Source: Longispora sp047121295
GTDB taxonomy: Bacteria > Actinomycetota > Actinomycetes > Mycobacteriales > Micromonosporaceae
Reading direction: 5' to 3'
DNA length: 64,000 nt
Assembly (NCBI RefSeq): GCF_047121295.1
Contig: NZ_CP139447.1
Coordinates: 4,774,001-4,838,000, forward strand
Numbering within the stretch: the first letter of the stretch is position 1; every line of letters starts with the position of its first letter. The notes beneath the pieces were generated by a model. The model was given only the letters and a program-made list of their open reading frames with translations. It was not told the DNA's origin and did not search any database. Shown here one piece after another: positions 34,492 through 43,062 of the stretch. The translations under genes were made by a program, and so were the position numbers.

Positions 34492-35127
34492 ATGTCTGTG
34501 GCAGTTGATCTATGCAGCCATACCCAACAAGAATCCGTTCCAGATGCACTCCGCTCGATCGGAGCATGTGGTCCGAGTTGCCGAGGTGCATGTGCCGTAA
34601 CTGACGTCGGCGAGTGGTACCAAGGCGGCAGCGAAACGTACTGCTTGCGTTGGCTCGTGGAGCACGACAACGGCTGCCGACAGGACATGATTGCAAAAGC
34701 GTGTGTTTCACTAGCGAACGCAACGGTTAGTCAGACCGTCGAGGAGTGGATCAAGCGCCGTACCACTCTTGACTCGCACGGGATAGTTGTACCGCGGCTA
34801 GCCTTTGTGTATAAGGCAACCGTCTACGAAGAGTACGTACCACTTGACTTCAACCGCTGCCTCGAGGTATCCACCGGTGCCGAACGTGCCGCGCTCCTTG
34901 GTTCCCTGGGCAGAACCGCTCGTATTGTTGGAGCTCTCGGCTTTGAAAGAGTACCGCTCCACGATGCTCGAACCCACGGTAGCGACTGTGTAATCGTCGA
35001 CTTCGGCCAAGATCTCGGCGGGCCGTCGAGGGGCACACCCGCACGGGCGTTAGCCCAAGTTGTCAATGATCTAAGGCAATGGCGTATCTTGAAGCCTAAT
35101 GACGCGGACATCATTCAGGCCGCATGA
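34492..35127 (+). CDS. Small kinase-like protein, 211 aa
   Basis: No firm family is recognised. The protein has a beta-rich N-lobe-like part (EWYQGGSETYCLRWLVEHDN, QDMIAKACVSLANATVS) and a C-terminal SDCVIVDFGQDLGGPSRGTP that resembles the DFG metal-binding segment of protein-kinase-like enzymes. An HRD-like catalytic loop is not evident (VPLHDARTHG is the nearest match), and the length is short. It could be a degenerate APH/Rio-like kinase or a regulatory pseudokinase. It is the only plus-strand gene in the low-GC island. Confidence 0.5.
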   Translation: MSVAVDLCSHTQQESVPDALRSIGACGPSCRGACAVTDVGEWYQGGSETYCLRWLVEHDNGCRQDMIAKACVSLANATVSQTVEEWIKRRTTLDSHGIVVPRLAFVYKATVYEEYVPLDFNRCLEVSTGAERAALLGSLGRTARIVGALGFERVPLHDARTHGSDCVIVDFGQDLGGPSRGTPARALAQVVNDLRQWRILKPNDADIIQAA

Positions 35128-35187
35128 GGCGACAGCACGGAAGGGGCTTACCGCCCGCCCCAGCACCCGGCGATGCCCAACGCCTTC

Positions 35188-35215
35188 TCCGGGAACACGA
35201 GATCGCATTCCCGGA
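35188..35215. terminator. Stem-loop between convergent genes
   Basis: TCCGGGAA (35188-35195) pairs perfectly with TTCCCGGA (35208-35215) across a 12-base loop, between the convergent kinase-like and NDP kinase genes. It probably terminates one or both transcripts. Confidence 0.5.
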
Positions 35216-35281
35216 GGCGCACTCTTGTGGCACCAATGCCGATTTCCGGTCTCGCATGTACAAGACCAGGCGGAATGCAGC

Positions 35282-35878
35282 TTAGACCATTGCGGCCCAG
35301 TCAACATGCTGAGTCTTACACAGCTCAGCCTCATTGAACCAATACTCGATCTCCCGGGCCGGTTCCTTGGCATCCAACTCATTGTCCGAAGCATGGACCA
35401 TGTTTCGCACAGCTGCTTTGGCCGCACTGGCCACGAGCGAAGAAACGCTTGAGAAGTCGCCGCGGATAGTACCAGGAGGCGCGTCCTTGGGCATTGTCGG
35501 CCCGCACAACATTCGCAACTTCTTGACTGCATGGTAGCCCTCAACCGCAGCCGCCACTACTGGGCCTGAAGACAAGAAAGTGCAATTCCATTCGTGGATT
35601 AGGCGACCCAGCTCAACGGGGTTGTCAGTGCCAAATTCGTATTTGACGTCCAGGCCCGCTTCTGAGAAGCCTTTAAGGGTCTTGGAACCCATCTGCGACA
35701 ACTGCTCATCCGTTGTTGCATAGTGACCGGCGGCAAACTCATGCGTTACCTGCCGCATACTCAACGCCACAACTGCCATGCCCGCCCGTTCTACTCTGGC
35801 GAGAATCTCCCCCACCAGCCCCCTCTGTACGGCATCGGGCTTGATCAACAGAAGCGTGCGCTCTCGCTGGTTGCTCAT
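35282..35878 (-). CDS. ndk: Nucleoside diphosphate kinase, long form, 198 aa
   Basis: The fold begins TLLLIKPDAVQRGLVGEILA and the phosphohistidine is H162 in AAVRNMVHASDNELDAKEPA, close to the usual N-x-x-H-G-S-D with Ala for Gly. Normal bacterial Ndk is about 135-140 residues; this one has an insertion at about residues 55-95 and another (RGDFSSVSSLVASAA) before the active-site His, so it is not the housekeeping type. It would transfer the gamma phosphate from an NTP to an NDP. ATG with GAGG upstream is the start. It lies 50 bases downstream of the UMP-kinase-like gene. Confidence 0.85.
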   Translation of the reverse strand: MSNQRERTLLLIKPDAVQRGLVGEILARVERAGMAVVALSMRQVTHEFAAGHYATTDEQLSQMGSKTLKGFSEAGLDVKYEFGTDNPVELGRLIHEWNCTFLSSGPVVAAAVEGYHAVKKLRMLCGPTMPKDAPPGTIRGDFSSVSSLVASAAKAAVRNMVHASDNELDAKEPAREIEYWFNEAELCKTQHVDWAAMV

Positions 35879-35928
35879 TACCATCCTCACAAGACTCGGA
35901 ATGCTGGCCTCATCATGCTAGCACCGCA

Positions 35929-36672
35929 TCAATCGCGCGCTACTCTTGACTGATCGGACGAAACAAGTGTTCCGTCGATGAGACCGTAGTTCGCATCTTT
36001 GATTGCTGAAATGTTTTGCTCTATCGACTCGACGGCCCCCCAGTGCTGGATCAGTAGGGAAATGCGGGCCACGGCGAGCGTCTTGATTGCAACCATGTCG
36101 ATGACGAAGCTTGCACCAGGGGCTCGGCTGTCATATCGCTGAGCCAACGAGAGGAGGTCGGCCGGAGAAGTGACATTCACGACGGTTGCATGTGGGTCAG
36201 TTCTGGGGTCATCGGTAAACACGCCTGAAACTTGTGAAAGCTTCACCATCAAGTCGGCTTTCATGTAACTAGCAAAGAGCGCTGCAACGGAGTCTGACGT
36301 CAACCCCGGCCAATAGCCGTAAAGGATTGGAACGCGGCCAAGCCGCACCGCGGCAGCGGCTTCTTCGAACTCCATTATCGGTTCTTCTGCACATGTAACA
36401 CCGGCCCCAATCAGACCTGCATGCATGAGTCTGCCGTTGATTAGTCCGATGTCAGCGCCGAGCTTACTCGACCGCACAGGATCAAGCCCAAGCGTCATCG
36501 CCCTTGCGATCAGTGCCCTTGCCTGAGTTCCGCCTCCGATCGTGATGGCGAGCCTGTAGTTGCAGTGCAGGCGCGCCATCACCGTGGCCAGGTTCGCGAT
36601 GAAATTATCCGACTCTTCTTCTCCAGCCCCGGGGTCGAAAGCAACACCCGACACCTTCAATACAAGAAGCAC
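35929..36672 (-). CDS. Amino acid kinase family, UMP kinase-like, 247 aa
   Basis: The opening LLVLKVSGVAFDPGAGEEES replaces the usual K-x-S/G-G start. The ATP/NMP region YRLAITIGGGTQARALIARA and the closing KADLMVKLSQVSGVFTDDPR are typical of PyrH-type uridylate kinases, especially the archaeal-like group. The C-terminal VIDMVAIKTLAVARISLLIQ also fits. Predicted reaction: NMP + ATP to NDP. Its base preference may have diverged. It lies between Maf and NDP kinase genes on one strand. Confidence 0.8.
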   Translation of the reverse strand: MLLVLKVSGVAFDPGAGEEESDNFIANLATVMARLHCNYRLAITIGGGTQARALIARAMTLGLDPVRSSKLGADIGLINGRLMHAGLIGAGVTCAEEPIMEFEEAAAAVRLGRVPILYGYWPGLTSDSVAALFASYMKADLMVKLSQVSGVFTDDPRTDPHATVVNVTSPADLLSLAQRYDSRAPGASFVIDMVAIKTLAVARISLLIQHWGAVESIEQNISAIKDANYGLIDGTLVSSDQSRVARD

Positions 36673-36697
36673 TATCGCATCTCCTACCCGACAGTGA

Positions 36698-37291
36698 CTA
36701 TGCCGAATGGCGCTCGGGCACCTGGGTTGTCAGGCCAAATCGTGCCAGCAGATCGACAACCAACCCCACGGGCAGACCAATAACAGCGTCTTCATCGCCA
36801 TCGATAAGCTGGATGAAATCACGAGCACGACCCTGAATGGCGTATGCCCCAGCCTTGTCCATTGGCTCCCCTGTGCCTATGTACGATTCGATCTCACTCG
36901 CACTCAAGCGGCGAAACCCAATTTTCGTGGTGCTTCGGCCAACCTCCGTACGTCCATTGGTCGAGTCAATCACAGCCACACCCGTGTGAACTAAATGTGC
37001 CCGCCCTGATAGGCCTTCGAGAATCCGACGCGCATCAGCCGCATCCTGCGGCTTGCCGACGATCTCATTGTCGAGATCGATCACCGTATCCGAGCCCAAT
37101 ATCAGTGCGGCGGGGAACGTTGATGCAACATGCGCGGCTTTCCGAATCGCGAGCTCGCATACCGCATCGCCAGGAGAAGTACCGGTCTTGACGTCCTCGT
37201 CAACGTTGCTAGGACACACCTCGAAGGTCAGGCCGAGTGATGCAAGAATTTCGCGTCGACGAGCAGACCCTGATGCCAATACGATCTTCAT
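36698..37291 (-). CDS. maf: Maf-family nucleotide pyrophosphatase, 197 aa
   Basis: The S-x-x-R-R-x-x-L start is visible as LASGSARRREILASLGLTFE, the catalytic Asp region as ALILGSDTVIDLDNEIVGKP, and the substrate loop as KAGAYAIQGRARDFI. Maf enzymes hydrolyse non-canonical or modified NTPs to NMP and pyrophosphate. ATG with GGAGAG upstream is the start. As first gene of the run with UMP-kinase-like and NDP-kinase genes, it can recycle or police the triphosphate those enzymes would make. Confidence 0.88.
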   Translation of the reverse strand: MKIVLASGSARRREILASLGLTFEVCPSNVDEDVKTGTSPGDAVCELAIRKAAHVASTFPAALILGSDTVIDLDNEIVGKPQDAADARRILEGLSGRAHLVHTGVAVIDSTNGRTEVGRSTTKIGFRRLSASEIESYIGTGEPMDKAGAYAIQGRARDFIQLIDGDEDAVIGLPVGLVVDLLARFGLTTQVPERHSA

Positions 37292-37357
37292 TTCGAGCTC
37301 TCCTTCTGCAAAGTACCCTATCAGCAAGTACACCACATGTCCGTAGTGTTGCAAAGT

Positions 37358-40252
37358 CTACGTATCGCGATTGCTGAGGAACAGTTCTGAGTCGACCGCG
37401 TTCAACTCGAAAGCTGAAGGGCCGACAGGGCGTAGATCATGAGACTCGGTCGCATTCTCGACGCGAACGAGATTGACGCCACGAAACCCCTCACCTGGAG
37501 TATTGGGCCAAAATTCCCCAATTAGGATTTCGCGTTCAGCTACTGCCGACGCGAGTTCCTCGGGGCGAAACCCGCGAAGCCGAAACCGAATAGGAATAAT
37601 CGACGCCGGCCCAATGCTGACGGTATTTGAAAGATACCCAGGAACTCGGGTTCTTTTCCACGATACACCTGCAAGGCAATCGCGCAGCAATTCTGCGCCT
37701 ATCTGGATCCTCGCGAACTGACCGTCGTATGGCCCCATGTTCTCGTTGAATACGGCACCTGTCACGAAGCGTTCGGTAGCGAGTTTGCGTCGACGCCCCA
37801 TTTCCGCTTGACGATTTCTCGTCCGGACTGCTTTGAACACCCGCTCTTGCTCGCCAGTTACCCATTCTGCGAGTTCGGGCCAATGTTCTATCAGTGATTC
37901 GTGGGCCAACTCATAATAGCGGCGACGATTTGATTCTGCGGCACCGATCACGACCAGGCGGCCCGCCACCAGGAATTCTAGGACCTTTCGACGCCCGCCC
38001 ATGTTGGAACTCGGCGGAAAGTGTCGGACACGCATGGAGCGGCCATCTGGTCGAACTTGAACCAATAGCTGAAATATCTCTGCGAGGTCCTGCGTAGATA
38101 TTCCTTCGCGGGCCATAAGCCTGGCCGCTCGTCGTGCGAGCGTACCTCGTATCGATCCGATTTGCTGGTATGCTTGGTAGTTGATCGAGCCTTGCACCAG
38201 GCAGATCTCCTCAAGTTCCGCCATCGCATAGGAAAGCAGGGGCAGAGCTCCGTTGCCGCTGCCTTGTACGTCGCCGACGATTAATTCCGGGAGACCGGCC
38301 TCGAAATCTAGGCCTACGTAGGAAGCGGGGAGCGTCAGCATCTCGAACAGCTCGGCTTCGCTCGGCTGACCTACGGTCACTATGCGTGTACGGATGATCT
38401 GCGCAAGCTGCGGTTCGTCAAGGCATACGCCGAGAAGGTCCGCCCGGATACTGAGGACTAGGGTTATCCGTGCATGGCGGTGAGCCTTCAGGATCAATTG
38501 GAGAAACTGGCGCCGACTCCTGGAAGCGGAGTATGTCAGAAGTTCTTCGAATTGGTCGACGACCAGAAATATCCGTGACCAGTGTGGTCGGAACTCGAGA
38601 ATCTTTTCCACGACACGTTCGAAACCGTCCGGGTCGTCATGCAGTCGTATCCAAATCTCTCTCGCTGTGCCAACCTCGGACGACATGAAGCTCAGCAGAC
38701 GGTTGGCCAAAGCCGCCAAGGGATCGCTGCTCAATTCCGCTGGAGTGAAGCGTACGTAGATCCAGTCCTGCGATCCATGAATTCCCCCGGATTCAAGCCG
38801 GGGTATAAGTCCGGCGTTGATCATGGATGATTTGCCGGAGCCCGATGGTCCAACAATCGTCAGGGTCTCGCCGGCTTCCGCGATGTCAATGATCGCATCG
38901 ACTTCTTGATCTCGTCCGAAGTAGAGATGCGAGTCGCCACTTCTAAATTCGCGAAGTCCGATGTATGGCCACGCCAAGTCTCGCCGGCTCGGCCCAACAC
39001 TAGGGGTGGGCGCAGAGTCGACCGACTTCTCTAACTTTGCTCGTGCAACGAGTCGTAGTTTGTTATCCAACTGTCGTTCGAAGGTATTCTCGTCGTCATA
39101 CGCGACTACCTCTATGGACTCGTGATTTTTGACCTTCTCGACGAGGTCTGCCGTCTCTTTCGCACGTGCAATTCGTTCAGCAACTCTCGGATCTCCGGCA
39201 TTTACCATTATCGGACTGGTGCGGTAGAAAAGTAGAATTTTAGGGGATGGGGGTTCGTCAGTCGAGAGAAGGCCTTCCAAAATCAATTCTATTGCCGTGG
39301 TTTCTGTGGACTCTTCCCCCAGGTCGCCCCAGACAATGAGCAATACAGCGTCGCATTGCCCTGGGGTCGGCAACCCCCTTATGCGGGCCTCTGTCGGTGA
39401 CATCAGTCGTTGCTCAGAGTCAGGCTCGTGACCTTCCGTCCAACTGATGAGTTCAAAACCAATGCGAGTAGTTGCAATTGGATCGACGTTGATCCGCCTT
39501 GTGATGCGACTTATGCTACTGTACTCGGCTGTGGTCCCCGGCGCCCCGTATGCAAAAGTGCGGACATTTGCCGGATCGTTGGGTCTCACCTCACTCATCG
39601 CGCTGTCCAGGCGGGCAAAAGCTCGGATTGCAGGCCACTGGGTCATTACTTCAGCCAACGGCAGCATAAATCCGCCCCTTATGCCGGCCTTTGACTCCTT
39701 CGCAACTACAATTCCTAGCACCGCGCCATTTGAAATATCGAATACAGGCCCACCACTGTACCCGTGATCAATTGAGTACCCAGTGTTCTCCTCGGCTTGC
39801 ATCGTTACGAGCCCTGAATGGGTTGGCCCGAGCAGGCGACCTGTGGACCATACACCGGCATCGTGCCCGGGAGGGCATCCAAAAGCGGCGAATTTGACGC
39901 CCCAGAGAGGTTTTACTTCGAGGGCGTTTGCAGTAGATGGTGAACGGAGATTCGAGCGCACCTTCAAGACTGCAAAGTCGCTGCGGTCATATCCGGAACC
40001 CTTGCCGCAATAGATCACTTCAGCATACTCGGTCTGGCCGACGTTGCGGAATAGGGGCCTGTCGAATGCGACCAGCACTCCCCTGAGTGACATGCCCGAG
40101 TTCAGCGCCGTGAGGCTGGCACCCTCAATTACGTGACGGCACGTAAGTATCAGATCTGATCCGAGATCGACTCCTAGTCCAATGACACCCAAGTCCGGGT
40201 CAACGACGCGGACAAGAGATGCTCCTGATTGGTTCGGATCAAAGACGGACAC
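37358..40252 (-). CDS. Trypsin/DUF4062-like/nSTAND1 conflict-system protein, 964 aa
   Basis: Residues 1-215 are a trypsin-like protease with the triad H40 (ILTCRHVIEG), D92 (YDRSDFAVLKV) and S166 (DHGYSGGPVFD). Residues about 260-400 resemble DUF4062 (IGFELISWTEGHEP, CDAVLLIVWGDLG). Residues 430-800 form an nSTAND1 NTPase, opening WPYIGLREF and FGRDQEVDAI, with Walker A GPSGSGKSS (468-476) and Walker B IFLVVDQFEELL. The C-terminal 160 residues are of unknown fold. STAND proteins oligomerise upon sensing an invader and activate an effector, here the protease. The GTG start lies three bases after the stop of its Trypco1-like partner. Confidence 0.85.
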   Translation of the reverse strand: MSVFDPNQSGASLVRVVDPDLGVIGLGVDLGSDLILTCRHVIEGASLTALNSGMSLRGVLVAFDRPLFRNVGQTEYAEVIYCGKGSGYDRSDFAVLKVRSNLRSPSTANALEVKPLWGVKFAAFGCPPGHDAGVWSTGRLLGPTHSGLVTMQAEENTGYSIDHGYSGGPVFDISNGAVLGIVVAKESKAGIRGGFMLPLAEVMTQWPAIRAFARLDSAMSEVRPNDPANVRTFAYGAPGTTAEYSSISRITRRINVDPIATTRIGFELISWTEGHEPDSEQRLMSPTEARIRGLPTPGQCDAVLLIVWGDLGEESTETTAIELILEGLLSTDEPPSPKILLFYRTSPIMVNAGDPRVAERIARAKETADLVEKVKNHESIEVVAYDDENTFERQLDNKLRLVARAKLEKSVDSAPTPSVGPSRRDLAWPYIGLREFRSGDSHLYFGRDQEVDAIIDIAEAGETLTIVGPSGSGKSSMINAGLIPRLESGGIHGSQDWIYVRFTPAELSSDPLAALANRLLSFMSSEVGTAREIWIRLHDDPDGFERVVEKILEFRPHWSRIFLVVDQFEELLTYSASRSRRQFLQLILKAHRHARITLVLSIRADLLGVCLDEPQLAQIIRTRIVTVGQPSEAELFEMLTLPASYVGLDFEAGLPELIVGDVQGSGNGALPLLSYAMAELEEICLVQGSINYQAYQQIGSIRGTLARRAARLMAREGISTQDLAEIFQLLVQVRPDGRSMRVRHFPPSSNMGGRRKVLEFLVAGRLVVIGAAESNRRRYYELAHESLIEHWPELAEWVTGEQERVFKAVRTRNRQAEMGRRRKLATERFVTGAVFNENMGPYDGQFARIQIGAELLRDCLAGVSWKRTRVPGYLSNTVSIGPASIIPIRFRLRGFRPEELASAVAEREILIGEFWPNTPGEGFRGVNLVRVENATESHDLRPVGPSAFELNAVDSELFLSNRDT

Positions 40253-40255
40253 CGG

Positions 40256-40633
40256 TTATGCCGAGCCATTTGCATCGTAGTCCCGACCGGACTTGTGACG
40301 TTGGTTCCAGCGAAGGGTGACTTCAAAATTTGCCTCACTCGCCGTACTCGCGATGATCGCTCCAGCTTCGACGGAGAGCTTCACGCCAAGACGCAGTTCC
40401 ATCTCGTCTGGGCCGGCAATACGAGCCCAAGTCCTGACTTGATCTGCAATCGTATGGAACGCTGGCGTCAGTTTATCAAACGCGGAGCTTAGGCTCCCGC
40501 TCCCCTGGCCCTTTGTTGCCTTTGACCGCCAAACTGGTTCCAAACCCAGCGCTTGCTCTGCGTCTGAGTCGACAGACGTCTCCACAGTAACAATTTCGTC
40601 GTCGGTCTTAAATAGGACTAGACGCTCGTGCAC
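40256..40633 (-). CDS. Trypco1/CU044_2847-like protein, 125 aa
   Basis: The C-terminal half matches the trypsin-co-occurring domain 1: DEMELRLGVKLSVEAGAIIA then ASEANFEVTLRW. The N-terminal half is a beta-strand pair (RLVLFKTDDEIVTVETSVDS). These small proteins sit next to trypsin-STAND genes in NTP-dependent conflict systems and may be substrates or regulators of the protease (known association, mechanism unknown). GTG with GGGAG upstream is the start. The 300 bases upstream, to 40949, hold no recognisable gene and should contain the promoter. Confidence 0.75.
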   Translation of the reverse strand: MHERLVLFKTDDEIVTVETSVDSDAEQALGLEPVWRSKATKGQGSGSLSSAFDKLTPAFHTIADQVRTWARIAGPDEMELRLGVKLSVEAGAIIASTASEANFEVTLRWNQRHKSGRDYDANGSA

Positions 40634-40949
40634 GGACGCTCCCAAGACAGGCAGGACGAGAGTGGCAGATCCAGCCTGGTGAGCCCCGACTCTCCAAAGT
40701 ACTCATTTGTCGGTGATCCGACACGCGCGAATTGCTCGATAGATTTGCTAGGTTCAAGGCATTGTCTCCATTTTGGGGGCTGCATCTACGTCATCTCCGG
40801 CACCTCGGCCGTTGAAGTTGGCGGTCACAGGTATCACGCGGACAAGACGGTCACAGGCCGAGTCGTGACCAGCGGTACTCGAAGTCCGAGGGGGGCCGGT
40901 GGCGCTCATGGACGCTGGCAACGACTCGTTCCACGCAGGATGGCGCGGA

Positions 40950-41160
40950 TCAGGTGAGGGCCGCGATGGTGGTGCCGAGGACCATGAACGGGCCGAATGC
41001 GAGGTCCGCGCGGCGGCTTCCGCCGCGCAGGAGTAGGTAGACGCCGGCGGGCACGGCGAGCACGTAGGGCAGCAGCACGCCGAGGAACAGCGCCGTGCCA
41101 CTGATCGCGCCGAGTCCGGTGCCCAGGAGGACGGCGAGACGGACGTCGCCGAGTCCATGC
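40950..41160 (-). pseudogene. C-terminal fragment of a type IV prepilin peptidase
   Basis: The minus strand reads GLGDVRLAVLLGTGLGAISG and LAFGPFMVLGTTIAALT before a TGA, the catalytic GxGD motif and last membrane helices of the A24 family. The first part is missing; at 41160 the sequence changes into a TPR fragment on the other strand. It resembles the complete prepilin peptidase at 59.2 kb (GLGDVRL, FGPF). Confidence 0.65.
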
Positions 41161-41505
41161 GGTTCTGGCGACGCGAGGTCCCACGAACTGGCCCACCGGC
41201 CGAGGCTGGCCGAACTGGCCGACCAACCTCGGGGCGGGCTTCGGCAGGCGCACCGGTTCGAGGAAGCGATCTACACCCAACGGCAGGCCGTGGCCGTCTT
41301 CGCCAACCTCGGCGACCGGCACAAAGAGGGCGTGGCCCGGAGCGACCTCGGGAACACGCTACGTCAGGTGCGCCGTTTCGAGGAGGCGGTCGACTGCTGG
41401 CGGCAGGCAGTCGTGGCGTTCATCGAGACTGGAGACGATTGCAACGCTGGACTGCTGCGAAGGTGGCTCGGGAACGACGCCGACCCGGTATTCTCCGTTT
41501 CTTTG
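41161..41505 (+). pseudogene. TPR-repeat fragment
   Basis: The frame reads RQAHRFEEAIYTQRQAVAVF, ANLGDRHKEGVARSDLGNTL and RRFEEAVDCWRQAVVAFIET, which are tetratricopeptide repeats like the C-terminal parts of large actinomycete NB-ARC/TPR regulators. Both ends are truncated. Confidence 0.6.
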
Positions 41506-42144
41506 GCTTCAGGTAACACGAGCCCGACCAATACACCGAGGATCGCCCCCAACAGCACGCCCACGCGGTGCCGGCGCATCCACGACCCGAGCCCACCCGC
41601 ACGACGCACCATGCACCGCATGGCCCGCGCCAACGCCAAACACCACCGATTACCAGAACCCGACACCCTGCCAGCACCGCCGACGACACGACATAGGGCT
41701 GGCGCCACCACCGAGCCGAGCCGTGTGGCAGTTGGGGGCTTCGGGTAGAGCCTCAAGATCCTTCTCGGCGCCAATTTCTGTTCCTGGATGCCGAGGTACA
41801 CGAACCCTGGCACTCCCGGGTCACGGCCTGGCCTCGCACGGACCCTCCGCCGCACCCCTGTGGTCCGGGGGAGAAAAGTGGCCTCCCGCGCCAATGGGAA
41901 ACCCCAAATCGATACCCGCTGAAAGAGCTGCCGAGGCGCGCGCAACCTCGGGCCGGCGCTGTCCCAGGCGGTCGCCGATCATCGGACCTGGTACTTCGCG
42001 GTGCTAATGCTTGAGCCTGGGGCAACAGGCATTGCTCCTGAGATTCGCCAAAGGCACCTACGATGCTTTCTAGAAAGAGGTCAGCGGAAGTTGCTGGGTC
42101 GACTGCGGCTGAGGTCGTGGTCTCGGTTGGGAAGAAGGCATTCG
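41506..42144. other. Fragment-rich interval without a recognisable gene
   Basis: A short hydrophobic minus-strand peptide (RRHRVGVLLGAILGVLVGLV) near 41.5 kb could be the end of a membrane protein, but no complete frame is seen. The rest shows no coding pattern. Confidence 0.35.
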
Positions 42145-42686
42145 GGTGCCCTGGACTGGAGCAAGGTCAGCGAGGATGGCGAGGAGCCCTTGCTGCGCCC
42201 GCGAGACATCTACGCGGCGCTACCCAAGCGACCTTGGCCCTATCTGCGCCACGAGCAGGGCGAGGTCCTGGAAAAATGGTACGAACGCCGTCGCGACCGC
42301 GACGTGGTGATCAAACAGAACACCGGCGGCGGCAAGACCGTGGCGGGTCTGTTGATCGCCCAGAGCACTCTGAACGAAGGAATCGGGAAGGCCGTCTACC
42401 TGGCCCCCGACAAGTATCTAGCGGCCCAGGTCCGAATCGAGGCCGTGCGTCTTGGGCTCGCTACGACCGACGATTCGCATGATCCGTCGTTTCGCACACA
42501 TGAGGCGATCCTGGTCACGACATTCCAGTGGCTCATCAACGGAATATCGGTCTACGGGTCCACGGCGACGACCGCGACGTCATCGATCTTGGGGTCGTGG
42601 TCGACGACGACGCGCACGCCGCACTCTCGACGACCGAAGGACAGTTCCGCCTTCTCTACAGCCTCCGCCTCACCGGCAACCACTGA
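42145..42686 (+). pseudogene. Truncated and frameshifted DEAD/DEAH helicase
   Basis: The N-terminal part of a superfamily 2 helicase is visible: ALPKRPWPYLRHEQGEVLEK, Walker A DVVIKQNTGGGKTVAGLLIA, KAVYLAPDKYLAAQVRIEAV and ILVTTFQWLINGISVYG. After a frameshift near 42560 the motif II region appears in another frame (VIDLGVVVDDDAHAALSTTE, GQFRLLYSLRLTGNH) and then stops. Everything beyond motif II is missing. Similar helicases occur in defence islands. Confidence 0.7.
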
Positions 42687-42847
42687 CAACCGATGGCAAA
42701 CCCACTGACACAACCGCAGCAAACCCACTGACGTTCAGGCGGCAGTCAACAGTCGCCACGTACGTCATCGCCGCAACGGCCACGCCGCCGAGGGTGAGCC
42801 AAGACGGCAGGTCTCCGATGTTCAGCGCCACCAGTCCCCTCCACTCA

Positions 42848-42875
42848 CTAGTGGATAACTGTCATTATCCACTAG
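42848..42875. repeat. Perfect 11-bp inverted repeat with DnaA-box-like arms
   Basis: CTAGTGGATAA (42848-42858) and TTATCCACTAG (42865-42875) are perfect inverted repeats around CTGTCA. The inner TTATCCAC matches eight bases of the DnaA box. It lies near the distal end of CRISPR array 1 and could be a hairpin terminator, an operator or a mobile-element relic. The other sequence from 42687 to 43062 shows nothing else recognisable. Confidence 0.6.
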
Positions 42876-43062
42876 CACGAGTATATTTCGGGCGCTGTCC
42901 GCGCCCGAACCGGGACGCCCGGCCCACCGATTGCCTGGCCTCGCGCGCCGGGACCACGCTGCCCTGCCATCGAGGGCGCGGGATATCGACCGAAGCTGGC
43001 GGTGCGGCTCGGCTCTCACACCAGGGCGAGGAACCTCTCGCGGCGGCCGATCCGGCCATCAT

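Noticed and set aside
42949..42977. GGGACCAC at 42949 as a further decayed CRISPR repeat
   Set aside because: It is 114 bases from the first clear repeat rather than 122, and the rest does not match the repeat.
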